From contig SUZD01000001.1 in assembly GCA_015060105.1 (NCBI GenBank), positions 1 through 64,000 of the forward strand: a DNA stretch of 64,000 nt, read 5' to 3'. Under the pieces are notes generated by a model. The model ran no database searches. It was not told the origin of the DNA and was given only the letters and a program-made list of their open reading frames with translations. Origin of the DNA: Rikenellaceae bacterium. GTDB taxonomy: Bacteria; Bacteroidota; Bacteroidia; Bacteroidales; Rikenellaceae. The position numbers and the translations under genes were made by a program. Shown in pieces: positions 35,392 through 44,134 of this stretch; position 1 is the first letter of the stretch; every line of letters begins with the position of its first letter.

Positions 35392-36201
35392 ATGGGATTT
35401 TTCGAATCGATAATACTCGGCCTCGTACAAGGCCTGACAGAGTTTCTCCCCGTAAGTAGTAGCGGACACCTGCAAATTGCCAAAGCACTACTCGGTGTGG
35501 AGATTCCCGACAACCTCACATTTGACGTCACACTGCACGTTGCAACAGTATTGAGCACAATCTGCATCTTGCACAAAGAGGTATTCTCGTTGGTTAAGGG
35601 CGTTTGCAAATTCCAATACAATGCCGAAACACAATACGCGCTCAAAATATTGTTGTCGATGATTCCTGTCGGCATCGTGGGCTTTGTGTTCGACGACGAG
35701 TTGAATCAAATGCTCGCCTCGCCCGCTATTTTGGTAATCGTGGGAGCTATGTTGCTGTTCACTGCGGCACTGCTCACATTTGCAACATACGCCAAACCGC
35801 GCCCCAAAGAGACGATCTCGTATGGTAACGCCTTTATCATCGGTTTGAGCCAAGCGGTTGCTTCGCTTCCGGGTTTAAGCCGTTCGGGTACTACCATCGC
35901 AACAGGCCTTCTGCTTGGCAACAAGAAGGAGAGTGTGGCGCAATTCTCGTTCCTGATGGTAATAATCCCCATCTTGGGCAAAGCTTTCCTCGATATTATC
36001 AGTGGCGATATGGCAGGCAGTATCAGTGGCCCCGACGGCATTGGCGTTGGCTCATTGATTGCCGGCTTTGTAGCTGCATTTGTTTCGGGAGCTTTCGCTT
36101 GCCGATTTATGATTGAGATTGTTAAACGAAGCAAACTCGTTTGGTTTGCAGTATATTGTGCGGTGGTTGGCTCGATTTCAATCATCTCTTATTTCATCTA
36201 A
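35392..36201 (+). CDS. uppP: Undecaprenyl-diphosphatase (BacA/UppP)
   Basis: The 269-aa polytopic inner-membrane enzyme dephosphorylates undecaprenyl diphosphate, recycling the lipid carrier for peptidoglycan and O-antigen. The catalytic (E/Q)GxTEFLPVSSSGHL motif is present as QGLTEFLPVSSSGHL, and the second motif as PGLSRSGTTIATGLLLG. The first position of the motif is Gln, as in many family members; catalytic Glu and Arg are retained. It lies 6 bases after DUF3098 and 4 bases before truB. Confidence 0.96.
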   Translation: MGFFESIILGLVQGLTEFLPVSSSGHLQIAKALLGVEIPDNLTFDVTLHVATVLSTICILHKEVFSLVKGVCKFQYNAETQYALKILLSMIPVGIVGFVFDDELNQMLASPAILVIVGAMLLFTAALLTFATYAKPRPKETISYGNAFIIGLSQAVASLPGLSRSGTTIATGLLLGNKKESVAQFSFLMVIIPILGKAFLDIISGDMAGSISGPDGIGVGSLIAGFVAAFVSGAFACRFMIEIVKRSKLVWFAVYCAVVGSISIISYFI

Positions 36202-36205
36202 CAGA

Positions 36206-36949
36206 ATGGAGTACAACAACATAACCCCCGAAACCGATTTCACCGAGGGTGTCGTAATAAGCATCGACAAGCCTTATGGTTGGACCTCGGCCGACGTGGT
36301 GCGAAAACTCAAATTCCTGCTGACCAAAATCAGCGGACATCGCAAACTCAAAGTCGGACACGCAGGAACACTTGACCCGCTTGCGACGGGAGTACTTTTG
36401 GTGTGCGTTGGCAAGGCGACCAAACAGGCAGATGCGCTGCAAGCCGAGCGCAAGGAGTATATCGCCGAGGTTACTCTCGGAGCAACAACACCGAGTTTCG
36501 ATTTGGAGCACCCTATCGACCGAACCTACCCGACCGAGCACATCACGCCAGAGTTGGTCGAGAAAGCATTGCTGGATTTGACCGGCGAGCGTTACCAAAC
36601 ACCACCTATCTACTCGGCAAAGAAAATTGAGGGTCGAAGAGCCTATGATTTTGCTCGCGAGGGCGAAGAGTTGGAGATGGAGATTCGTCGAACACTTATA
36701 AATATATATAATATTGAGGTGTTGGAAATGGCACTGCCGCGCATCACTATTCGCGTGGAGTGCAGCAAAGGAACCTACATTCGTTCACTTGCGCAGGAGA
36801 TTGGCGAAAAGCTCGATAGTGGAGCACACCTGACAATGTTGCGCCGCACAAAAAGCGGAGAGCACACGGTCGAAAAAGCCTATAATCTCGATGAACTGCT
36901 AAAAATGTTGCAGGAAATGAAACAAAATCGCGCAAACAACGTAATATAA
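36206..36949 (+). CDS. truB: tRNA pseudouridine-55 synthase
   Basis: The 247-aa enzyme converts U55 of the tRNA T-loop to pseudouridine. ATG 36206 follows the uppP stop by 4 bases; the track start lies inside uppP. The catalytic Asp is in [18 protein letters not shown], and [18 protein letters not shown] and [15 protein letters not shown] are further TruB motifs. It has the shorter form without a C-terminal PUA domain. It is in line with queA, another tRNA-modifying enzyme. Confidence 0.96.
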   Translation: MEYNNITPETDFTEGVVISIDKPYGWTSADVVRKLKFLLTKISGHRKLKVGHAGTLDPLATGVLLVCVGKATKQADALQAERKEYIAEVTLGATTPSFDLEHPIDRTYPTEHITPELVEKALLDLTGERYQTPPIYSAKKIEGRRAYDFAREGEELEMEIRRTLINIYNIEVLEMALPRITIRVECSKGTYIRSLAQEIGEKLDSGAHLTMLRRTKSGEHTVEKAYNLDELLKMLQEMKQNRANNVI

Positions 36950-36980
36950 ATGTTATACGTCGTCTAAAAAACAAGTTGTT

Positions 36981-38030
36981 ATGAAACTTTCTCAATACAA
37001 TTACCCGTTCAACGCCGATCTTATCGCACAATACCCCGCCCCCTGCCGTGACGAGGCTAAACTTATGGTGGTAAATCGTGCCAAAGGCAAAATCCAACAC
37101 CGCACGTTCAAAGATATTTTGGAGTATTTCGGTGCAGGCGATATGATGATTTTCAACAACACCAAAGTCTTTCCTGCACGCCTCTATGGTAACAAAGAGA
37201 AGACAGGTGCCGAGATTGAAATCTTCTTGCTGCGCGAACTTAATGCCGAGCTCAAATTGTGGGACGTATTGGTTGATCCTGCACGCAAAATCCGTATCGG
37301 CAATAAACTCTATTTCGGAGCCGATTCGTCGTTGGTAGCCGAGGTTATCGACAACACAACTTCGCGAGGTCGCACACTTCGATTCTTGTACGACGGCCCC
37401 CACGAGGAGTTCAAAGAGTTGCTGTTCCGTATGGGCGAGACACCTCTGCCCAAGTGGATTCGCCACAAAGTAGAGCCGTTTGATGCAGACCGCTATCAAA
37501 CCATCTTCGCCAAGGAGGAGGGTGCTGTTGTCGCACCTATGTCGGGTTTGCATTTCAGCAAACACCTACTCAAACGTATGGAGATTAAAGGTGTAAATAC
37601 AGCCGACGTCACCCTACACATAGGTCTTGGCAGCTTCCGTTCGGTGGATGTCGAGGATCTCACCAAGCACAAAGTTGATTCGGAGCGCATCAACATCACC
37701 GCCGAGGCTGCACAGAAAGTAAATGAGGCCAAAGCGGCTCGCAAAAAGGTTTGTGCTGTCGGCACAAGTGTAATGCGTACTATCGAGAGCTCTGTTTCGA
37801 CCGATGGACAACTCAAACCTTACTCGGGTTGGACCAACAAGTTCATCTTTGAGCCTTACACATTCAGTGTGGCAGATTGCATGATTACCAACTTCCACGT
37901 CCCCTACTCTACACAGTTGATGATGGTATCGGCTTTCTGCGGTTACGACCTCACTATGCAGGCCTACAAAGAGGCTATCGAGAACGGCTACAAAATCGGC
38001 TCGTATGGCGATGCAATGCTGATTCTCTAA
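36981..38030 (+). CDS. queA: S-adenosylmethionine:tRNA ribosyltransferase-isomerase
   Basis: The 349-aa enzyme transfers and isomerises the ribosyl group of SAM onto preQ1-modified tRNA, making epoxyqueuosine at the wobble position. The N-terminus [28 protein letters not shown], the segment [15 protein letters not shown], and [22 protein letters not shown] and [16 protein letters not shown] are diagnostic. Length is normal. It lies 31 bases after truB. No queuosine-synthesis genes for preQ1 are in the window. Confidence 0.97.
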   Translation: MKLSQYNYPFNADLIAQYPAPCRDEAKLMVVNRAKGKIQHRTFKDILEYFGAGDMMIFNNTKVFPARLYGNKEKTGAEIEIFLLRELNAELKLWDVLVDPARKIRIGNKLYFGADSSLVAEVIDNTTSRGRTLRFLYDGPHEEFKELLFRMGETPLPKWIRHKVEPFDADRYQTIFAKEEGAVVAPMSGLHFSKHLLKRMEIKGVNTADVTLHIGLGSFRSVDVEDLTKHKVDSERINITAEAAQKVNEAKAARKKVCAVGTSVMRTIESSVSTDGQLKPYSGWTNKFIFEPYTFSVADCMITNFHVPYSTQLMMVSAFCGYDLTMQAYKEAIENGYKIGSYGDAMLIL

Positions 38031-38041
38031 TAAAAACCGGT

Positions 38042-38071
38042 TTGTATAAACTCAAAAAATCACTATATTTG
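38042..38071 (+). promoter_or_regulatory. Promoter of the glycogen synthase-DUF4270 pair
   Basis: TTG (38042-38044), a 19-base spacer and TATATTTG (38064-38071) match the consensus. The leader to ATG 38093 is only about 15 bases. Confidence 0.75.
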
Positions 38072-38092
38072 CACAGATTTAGCGCCTAAATT

Positions 38093-38908
38093 ATGAGCGA
38101 GAGAATATTATATATCTGTCAGGAAATTTCGCCCTATATCGCAGGTGAAACGCCTATGGGAGTCTCGACCAAAACGCTGACAACAGCGATGCAGGAAAGA
38201 GGTTTCGAAATCCGTACATTTATGCCGAGATATGGCTGTGTCAATGAAAGACGTCACCAGCTACACGAGGTTATTCGTCTGTCGGGTATGAATGTCATTA
38301 TCTGCGACAACGACCACCAACTTATCATCAAAGTAGCATCGCTGCAACCATCTCGTTTGCAGGTCTATTTCATCGATAACGAGGACTTCTTTGCACGAAA
38401 AGCGACCGTTGTAGATGCCGAAGGTAACGAGTTCGAGGACAATAGCGACCGCTCTATCTTCTTTGCTCGTGGTGTCATCGAGACCGTCAAAAAGTTGCGT
38501 TGGCAACCCGGAATCGTGCATTGTCACGGTTGGTTCTCGGCTATCGCGCCGCTATACATCCGTCACACCTTCTCGGACGACCCGCTTTTCGCCAACACCA
38601 AAATCGTAGTTTCGCTCTACGACGACGCCTTCACAAGCACCTATTCGCAAGAGTTCGGCGAAAAGATTATGCAGGAAAACTCCGGCATTGACAACATCAA
38701 CCTTCAAAATATAAGCTCTGATTCATACCAAAACCTGATGAAACTCGTTATGGATTATGCAGATGGCATTGTCATTGAAAACGAGAATGTCGCTTCGGAG
38801 TTGAAAGAGTATGCGAAAGCCTCGGGTAAACCCATTTTGGAGCGCGCAGGATTTGCCGAAGAGAATGACTATTTGGACGCTTATCAGAAATTCTACAATG
38901 AGCTTTAA
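38093..38908 (+). CDS. Single-domain glycogen/starch synthase-like protein (GT5 N-terminal domain)
   Basis: The 271-aa protein matches only the N-terminal Rossmann half of GT5 glycogen synthases. Visible matches are ILYICQEISPYIAGETPMGV, the start of the ADP-glucose fold, then VHCHGWFSAIAPLYI. A full GT5 enzyme needs a second, nucleotide-binding C-terminal domain of similar size, which is absent. The usual KxGG-type N-terminal motif is replaced by GETPMG. A short protein of this type paired with a DUF4270 lipoprotein is, from memory, normal for Bacteroidales, so it is not a fresh truncation. Whether it has synthase activity is doubtful. It overlaps the next gene by 11 bases. Confidence 0.75.
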   Translation: MSERILYICQEISPYIAGETPMGVSTKTLTTAMQERGFEIRTFMPRYGCVNERRHQLHEVIRLSGMNVIICDNDHQLIIKVASLQPSRLQVYFIDNEDFFARKATVVDAEGNEFEDNSDRSIFFARGVIETVKKLRWQPGIVHCHGWFSAIAPLYIRHTFSDDPLFANTKIVVSLYDDAFTSTYSQEFGEKIMQENSGIDNINLQNISSDSYQNLMKLVMDYADGIVIENENVASELKEYAKASGKPILERAGFAEENDYLDAYQKFYNEL

Positions 38909-40361
38909 GAGTAGATTCAAAGGTTTATTTAAGACAGTTTCAACTATCGCGGTTGTAATTGGAGCGGCTGTTGGTTGTTCCGAGGTAAACTACGATATGG
39001 GATATGATTTCATTCCCGAATCTCAACGAATGACCCTCTGTTTTGACACCCTTTCGGGCGTTAAAACATATCTATATCGTTACGACTCCGTATTGTCGAG
39101 CAATACGGGTTTCATGTTTTTGGGACGTCAAAAAGATGATACATTCGGTCAAAGAACAAACAGCTGTATTGTCCAATATCTGCCCGTAGCTATGCCTTAT
39201 AAGGGTGGTTTCGGTATTGAGCCTATTATAGACTCGATGTTCTTGCGTGTCGAGATTTCGTCGTATGATGGTGACACCACCGTTGAGCAGAAGTTCAATG
39301 TATATGCGCTTAATAGTGATGCCGACCTCTGCTACGACTCGCTTTACTATGCGAACATCGATGTCGAAGAGTATTACAACGCCGATAGTCTGCTCTTTAC
39401 GTTCAACTACTCGGGACGCGGTAACATTGCAACCCGAATGGAGCCTACAGCTCTCGGACGCGAGTTGATGAACAAACTTGTGAGAGTCGATACTTCGGTT
39501 TACAACAACGACGACAAGTTTCGCAGCAACTTTAAGGGATTTTATATTACCCCCGACCAAAGTTCGCCTGCGAAGGCTGCGACATATCAGTTCAATCTCG
39601 AAAATGCATATATGCAGCTGTGGTTGCGCGACCATGACTCGATTGACCAAGCCAAAATCAAAGATACACTTACATCGTGGTACTATTTCTACGATGGCAA
39701 GGAGTACAAAAGTCTTTCGGTAAATGCTGCCGAGTATGACTACGCGGGCTCGACCCTGGGAGCGTTGGAGGCTTCGACAAACAACTTTACCGACACCATT
39801 ACCATTCAGCCTACAATCTATGTCCAAACCTGGGGCGGTGTTGTGTCGCGTCTGCGTCTCCCCAACTCGCTTGTTGAGCAACTCAATCAACTCAAATACA
39901 CCAAAGATGCGAATGGCAACAGCATCGAAAATTCAATCCTCATCAATCAGGCTATGCTCTACGTCAATATGAGTGACTATGTCGAAGGCAATATGGCAAC
40001 TGTTGATAAGATGGACAATGCTCCTCAGCGTTTGGGTTCGTATCTGAATATGCGTACTTCGGGAACAGCTGGTTATACACCGGCGCCTATACCCGACTAC
40101 ATGTACGACCTCGAAAAATCGCAACAAATGTCTGACGAGGACTATGTATTACCATACAACGGCTATCTAAATCGTAGCAACGGATACTACGAGCTGAACA
40201 TCTCGTCATACATTCAACAAGTGATGAAAGGTACTATGAAACAAGATATTATACTTGCTCCGTCGGCCTACGACTTTATGGGATACGGGCAAGTCGCTCT
40301 CGACGGCCTCACTCAAAGACCGATGAAGCTATCTATCACATACACCTTGATAAAGAAATAG
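38898..40361 (+). CDS. DUF4270 lipoprotein
   Basis: The 487-aa exported lipoprotein has lipobox AAVGC (Cys27); the ATG at 38898 lies inside the end of the glycogen synthase gene. The mature part is beta-rich with repeated DTL/DSLYY and FMFLGRQKDDTFGQ segments and a C-terminal SITYTLIKK, fitting the DUF4270 family of Bacteroidota. The family's role is unknown; it is presumably a surface or periplasmic lipoprotein. The overlap with the GT5-like gene suggests coupled production and a shared function, perhaps in extracellular glycan handling, but nothing in the sequence proves it. Confidence 0.8.
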   Translation: MSFKSRFKGLFKTVSTIAVVIGAAVGCSEVNYDMGYDFIPESQRMTLCFDTLSGVKTYLYRYDSVLSSNTGFMFLGRQKDDTFGQRTNSCIVQYLPVAMPYKGGFGIEPIIDSMFLRVEISSYDGDTTVEQKFNVYALNSDADLCYDSLYYANIDVEEYYNADSLLFTFNYSGRGNIATRMEPTALGRELMNKLVRVDTSVYNNDDKFRSNFKGFYITPDQSSPAKAATYQFNLENAYMQLWLRDHDSIDQAKIKDTLTSWYYFYDGKEYKSLSVNAAEYDYAGSTLGALEASTNNFTDTITIQPTIYVQTWGGVVSRLRLPNSLVEQLNQLKYTKDANGNSIENSILINQAMLYVNMSDYVEGNMATVDKMDNAPQRLGSYLNMRTSGTAGYTPAPIPDYMYDLEKSQQMSDEDYVLPYNGYLNRSNGYYELNISSYIQQVMKGTMKQDIILAPSAYDFMGYGQVALDGLTQRPMKLSITYTLIKK

Positions 40362-40380
40362 AGAAAGAATAATTTGGCAG

Positions 40381-40405
40381 AAACCTAAATACAGTTTAGG
40401 TTTTT
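40381..40405 (+). terminator. Hairpin with T-tract between DUF4270 and topA
   Basis: A perfect 9-bp stem AAACCTAAA/TTTAGGTTT with a 5-base loop, whose T-run is five long. It ends 22 bases before the topA ATG, so it is either a weak terminator or a leader hairpin of topA. Confidence 0.65.
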
Positions 40406-40427
40406 CGCTTTTATACGAAGATATATT

Positions 40428-42719
40428 ATGCAGGAGAATCTAGTTATAGTGGAGTCACCCTCCAAAGCCAAAACAATCGAGAAGTTCTTGGGCAAAGAGT
40501 ATGTGGTGCGTTCGAGCTTCGGACACATTCGCGACTTGGTCAAGAAGGGTTTGGGTATCGACATCGAACAAGGGTTCGAGCCTAAATATGAAATATCGGC
40601 CGACAAGAAAAAACTTGTAGCCGAGTTGAGCGATATGGCTAAAAAGGCGCAGAAAGTGTGGCTCGCATCCGATGAAGACCGCGAGGGAGAGGCTATTGCT
40701 TGGCACTTGACACAGGTTCTCGACTTGCCTGCGGAGAAGACCAATCGTATCGTATTCCACGAGATTACAAAAAATGCTATCCTCAAAGCTATCGAGGAGC
40801 CGCGCAGCGTCAATATGGATATTGTGAATGCCCAACAAGCACGACGTATCCTCGACCGCTTGGTTGGTTTTGAGCTGTCGCCGCTGCTCTGGAAAAAGGT
40901 CAAACCGCAACTCTCGGCAGGTCGTGTACAGAGTGTAACGGTTCGTTTGATTGTTGAGCGTGAGCGCGAGATTATGAATTTCGAAAGCACCGAGTACTAT
41001 CGTATAACTGCCAAATTCCACGCACAAGACGACCCTGCCAAAACTTTGGTTAGCGCAGAGTTGAATCATAAATTTGCAACCCGCGAGGAGGCCGAAGAGT
41101 TCCTTTTGAGTTGCAGCGACGCCTCGTTCGAGGTTAGCAAGAGCGAGACAAAACCTATCACTCGTTATCCTGCACCTCCGTTTACCACTTCGACTTTGCA
41201 ACAAGAGGCCGGACGTAAACTCAATATGTCGGTTTCGCAAACGATGTCTATTGCGCAAAAACTTTACGAGTCGGGATTGATTACCTACATGCGTACCGAC
41301 TCGGTCAATCTGTCGTCGTTGGCTATCAATGCTGCCAAGAAGGAGATTTCGGAGTTGTTTGGCGAGAACTACGCCTCATCGCGTAACTTCAAGACCAAAT
41401 CAAAAGGCGCACAAGAGGCACACGAGGCTATTCGTCCCACATATTTCGACCGTCGAGAGATTGACGGAACACCTGCCGAGAAACGTCTTTACGAGCTTAT
41501 CTGGAAGCGTGCAGTTGCCTCGCAAATGGCCGCTGCACAACTCGATAAAACCACTATCACAATCACTTCGGACAAGAGCGACAAGTTGTTCACAGCAACG
41601 GGCGAAACAATCATCTTTGACGGTTTCATCAAGCTCTATACCGAATCGACCGACGACGATAACGAAACATCGGCCATCGGTTTGCCGGCAGTGTATGCTG
41701 GTCAAAAGATGGTTGCCGAGTCGATTGCTGCAACCCAACGTTTCACACCAGCGCCCTCGCGTTACAACGAGGCGTTGTTGGTTAAGAAGTTGGAAGAGTT
41801 GGGTATCGGCCGTCCTTCGACCTATGCACCGACCATTTCGACCGTCATCACTCGTGGTTATGTCATTAAACAAAACCGCGAAGGTGTCAAACGTGAGTTC
41901 GTTCAACTTACACTCAAAAAAGGCAAGATTAGCGAAAAGATGATGAGCGAGAAGGTTGGAAAAGAGTCTAATCGTCTATTGCCTACCGATATAGGTATGC
42001 TTGTAAACGACTATTTGGAGGCTCAATTTGCAAATATTCTCGATTATAACTTTACGGCTAATGTCGAGAAAGAGTTTGACAAGATTGCCGAGGGTAGTAT
42101 CAAGTGGGATAAGATGATTGAGGGCTTCTACGAGGATTTCCACGCTTCGGTTGAGAATGCACTCGAATCGCAAGCAACATCGACCAACCAGACCCGAATC
42201 CTCGGTACAGACCCACAAACAGGTCTTACCATTTCGGCTCGCATTGGCAAGTTCGGCCCTATGGTACAAATAGACGGTAAAGAGGGCGACAAACCTCGAT
42301 ATGCAAGTCTTAAAAAGGGACAGCTTGTGGCAAGCATTACGCTTGAAGAGGCTTTGGAGTTGTTGTCGTTGCCCCGTACGTTGGGCGAACACAATGGCAA
42401 AGAGGTCGTAATCAATGTTGGCAAGTATGGCCCTTATGTTCGTTACGACGGCAAGTTTATGTCGCTCGGCAAGAAAGACGACCCCTATACAATCACAATG
42501 GAGCGTGCTGTGGAGATTATCGACGAGAATATGAACGCTATGTCGAAAGCCAATACTCCTATTCAAAGTTTCGAGGACGGCAATATCGTTATCAAAAATG
42601 GTCGATACGGAGCGTACATCGCTTATGGTGGCAAAAACTACAAAATACCTCGTGGCAAAAAGGCCGAAACACTGACTTTGGAAGAGTGCCGCCAAATCAT
42701 CGAAACAGCAAAAAAGTAG
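40428..42719 (+). CDS. topA: DNA topoisomerase I (type IA)
   Basis: The 763-aa enzyme relaxes negative supercoils by single-strand passage. The Toprim domain is seen in NLVIVESPSKAKTIEKFLG and SDEDREGEAIAWHL, the catalytic Tyr in GLITYMRTDSVNLS, and the HEAIRPT segment follows. The C-terminus has glycine-rich topoisomerase C-terminal repeats (RIGKFGPMVQ, NVGKYGPYVRY, KNGRYGAYIAY) instead of Cys4 zinc fingers, giving a length shorter than the E. coli enzyme. It is the first of three closely packed genes (topA-yqaA-aroE). Confidence 0.97.
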   Translation: MQENLVIVESPSKAKTIEKFLGKEYVVRSSFGHIRDLVKKGLGIDIEQGFEPKYEISADKKKLVAELSDMAKKAQKVWLASDEDREGEAIAWHLTQVLDLPAEKTNRIVFHEITKNAILKAIEEPRSVNMDIVNAQQARRILDRLVGFELSPLLWKKVKPQLSAGRVQSVTVRLIVEREREIMNFESTEYYRITAKFHAQDDPAKTLVSAELNHKFATREEAEEFLLSCSDASFEVSKSETKPITRYPAPPFTTSTLQQEAGRKLNMSVSQTMSIAQKLYESGLITYMRTDSVNLSSLAINAAKKEISELFGENYASSRNFKTKSKGAQEAHEAIRPTYFDRREIDGTPAEKRLYELIWKRAVASQMAAAQLDKTTITITSDKSDKLFTATGETIIFDGFIKLYTESTDDDNETSAIGLPAVYAGQKMVAESIAATQRFTPAPSRYNEALLVKKLEELGIGRPSTYAPTISTVITRGYVIKQNREGVKREFVQLTLKKGKISEKMMSEKVGKESNRLLPTDIGMLVNDYLEAQFANILDYNFTANVEKEFDKIAEGSIKWDKMIEGFYEDFHASVENALESQATSTNQTRILGTDPQTGLTISARIGKFGPMVQIDGKEGDKPRYASLKKGQLVASITLEEALELLSLPRTLGEHNGKEVVINVGKYGPYVRYDGKFMSLGKKDDPYTITMERAVEIIDENMNAMSKANTPIQSFEDGNIVIKNGRYGAYIAYGGKNYKIPRGKKAETLTLEECRQIIETAKK

Positions 42720-42723
42720 CCCT

Positions 42724-43332
42724 ATGAACATCATTAAGCGTCTATATAATTGGGTTTTGAGTTGGAGCGAGACCAAGTGGGGTCCATTGGCCCTGTTCTT
42801 GTTGGCTTTGAGCGAGGCCTCGTTCTTTCCACTTCCGCCTGATGTTCTTCTGATTGCCCTCTGCTTGGGTACGCCCAAGAAGTCGTTTCGCTATTCGGGT
42901 ATCTGCCTGGCGGGAACAATGGTGGGTGCAGGATTGGCGTATCTACTTGGCTACTTTTTGTGGCAAACGCCCGACGGCTCCTATACAGGCTTGGCAGAGT
43001 GGTTCTACGCCCACATCTTCTCGTTGGAGACGTTCGACGAGATTCGTGTAATGTTCGAAGAGTATGATTTCTGGATTATATTCACAGCCGGATTTACCCC
43101 TGTACCTTATAAGATATTCACCATTGCTGCGGGTGTTTTCAACCTCGATTTCACAATGTTTATGATTGCATCTGCCATATCGCGCGGAGCACGTTTCTTC
43201 CTTGTGGGAGGTCTGATTTGGAAGTATGGTGCACCTATCAAAGGTTTTATCGACAAGTACTTCAATCTATTGGTAACCGTGCTTACCGTTCTGCTCATAG
43301 GCGGTTTCTTTGCTATCAAATATCTGTTTTAG
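42724..43332 (+). CDS. YqaA/DedA-family (SNARE-associated) membrane protein
   Basis: The 202-aa inner-membrane protein has four or five hydrophobic helices. ALSEASFFPLPPDVLLIALCLG and FTPVPYKIFTIAAGVFNLDF are the conserved VTT/DedA-type loops with Pro and acidic residues inside the membrane region. DedA relatives are linked to lipid carrier flipping and membrane homeostasis; the YqaA subgroup is not characterised. It starts 4 bases after topA and ends 3 bases before aroE. Confidence 0.85.
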   Translation: MNIIKRLYNWVLSWSETKWGPLALFLLALSEASFFPLPPDVLLIALCLGTPKKSFRYSGICLAGTMVGAGLAYLLGYFLWQTPDGSYTGLAEWFYAHIFSLETFDEIRVMFEEYDFWIIFTAGFTPVPYKIFTIAAGVFNLDFTMFMIASAISRGARFFLVGGLIWKYGAPIKGFIDKYFNLLVTVLTVLLIGGFFAIKYLF

Positions 43333-43335
43333 AGT

Positions 43336-44070
43336 ATGCGTCTATTCGGACTTATCGGCCACCCGCTGGGACACTCCTTTTCTCGACAATATTTTGCCGA
43401 CAAGTTTAGTGCTATGGGCATTGCCGATGAGTGTCGTTACGACAACTACGATTTGGAGCAAATAGACCTTATCAAAGAGGTATTGGAGCAGAATCCCGAA
43501 CTTGTGGGTTTCAATGTAACAATTCCGTACAAGGAGCAAATCATACCCTATCTCGACACAATGACACAGGAGGCCGCTCGCATTGGTGCTGTGAACTGTG
43601 TGCGACGCGAGAATGGACGCTTGGTGGGATACAACACCGATGTCTATGGTGCTGGCGTGACGATTGACCATTTGTGTAATGGAGTGGCGTGCAAGGCTTT
43701 GGTTTTGGGTAGCGGTGGTGCATCAAAGGCTGTTCGTGAGGCTTTGCGACAACGCAATATCCCCTATCTGTTGGTTTCTCGTCAAAAAGCGCCCGACACC
43801 ATTACTTACGAGGAGTTGAATCACGAGATAATGCAATCGCACACTCTTATTATAAATACAACGCCACTTGGAATGTACCCCAAGACAGAGGCTGCACCAG
43901 CTATTCCGTACGAGGAGCTGACCGACAAGCATCGTCTGTTCGATTTGGTGTACAACCCCGCCGAAACACTCTTTATGCGTTTGGGACGACAACAAGGCGC
44001 TACGGCTATGTGTGGCGGCGAAATGCTCAAAGAGCAGGCCGAAAAGTCGTGGGAAATTTGGAACATATAG
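43336..44070 (+). CDS. aroE: Shikimate dehydrogenase
   Basis: The 244-aa enzyme reduces 3-dehydroshikimate to shikimate with NADPH in aromatic amino acid synthesis. Substrate motifs are LIGHPLGHSFSRQYF (Ser-x-Ser region) and FNVTIPYKEQIIPYLD (catalytic Lys). GAVNCV and GYNTDVYGA are followed by the dinucleotide-binding GSGGASKAVREAL and the C-terminal QQGATAMCGGEML. It is somewhat shorter than the 270-aa E. coli enzyme, as in other Bacteroidales. It is the last gene of the topA group. Confidence 0.96.
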   Translation: MRLFGLIGHPLGHSFSRQYFADKFSAMGIADECRYDNYDLEQIDLIKEVLEQNPELVGFNVTIPYKEQIIPYLDTMTQEAARIGAVNCVRRENGRLVGYNTDVYGAGVTIDHLCNGVACKALVLGSGGASKAVREALRQRNIPYLLVSRQKAPDTITYEELNHEIMQSHTLIINTTPLGMYPKTEAAPAIPYEELTDKHRLFDLVYNPAETLFMRLGRQQGATAMCGGEMLKEQAEKSWEIWNI

Positions 44071-44088
44071 TCCAAATGGCTAACTTTG
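44058..44088 (+). promoter_or_regulatory. Promoter of the DUF1080 lipoprotein gene
   Basis: TTG (44058-44060) overlaps the aroE end; a 20-base spacer and TAACTTTG (44081-44088) complete a consensus promoter. The leader is about 40 bases. Confidence 0.75.
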
Positions 44089-44134
44089 TAAAGATGACCG
44101 ACATTACAATTTCAAAACTATAAAACAAAACATT

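Noticed and set aside
38093-38908. Frameshifted or truncated glycogen synthase pseudogene
   Set aside because: The downstream sequence encodes DUF4270 directly with no remnant of the second GT5 domain, and short forms are common in the order.
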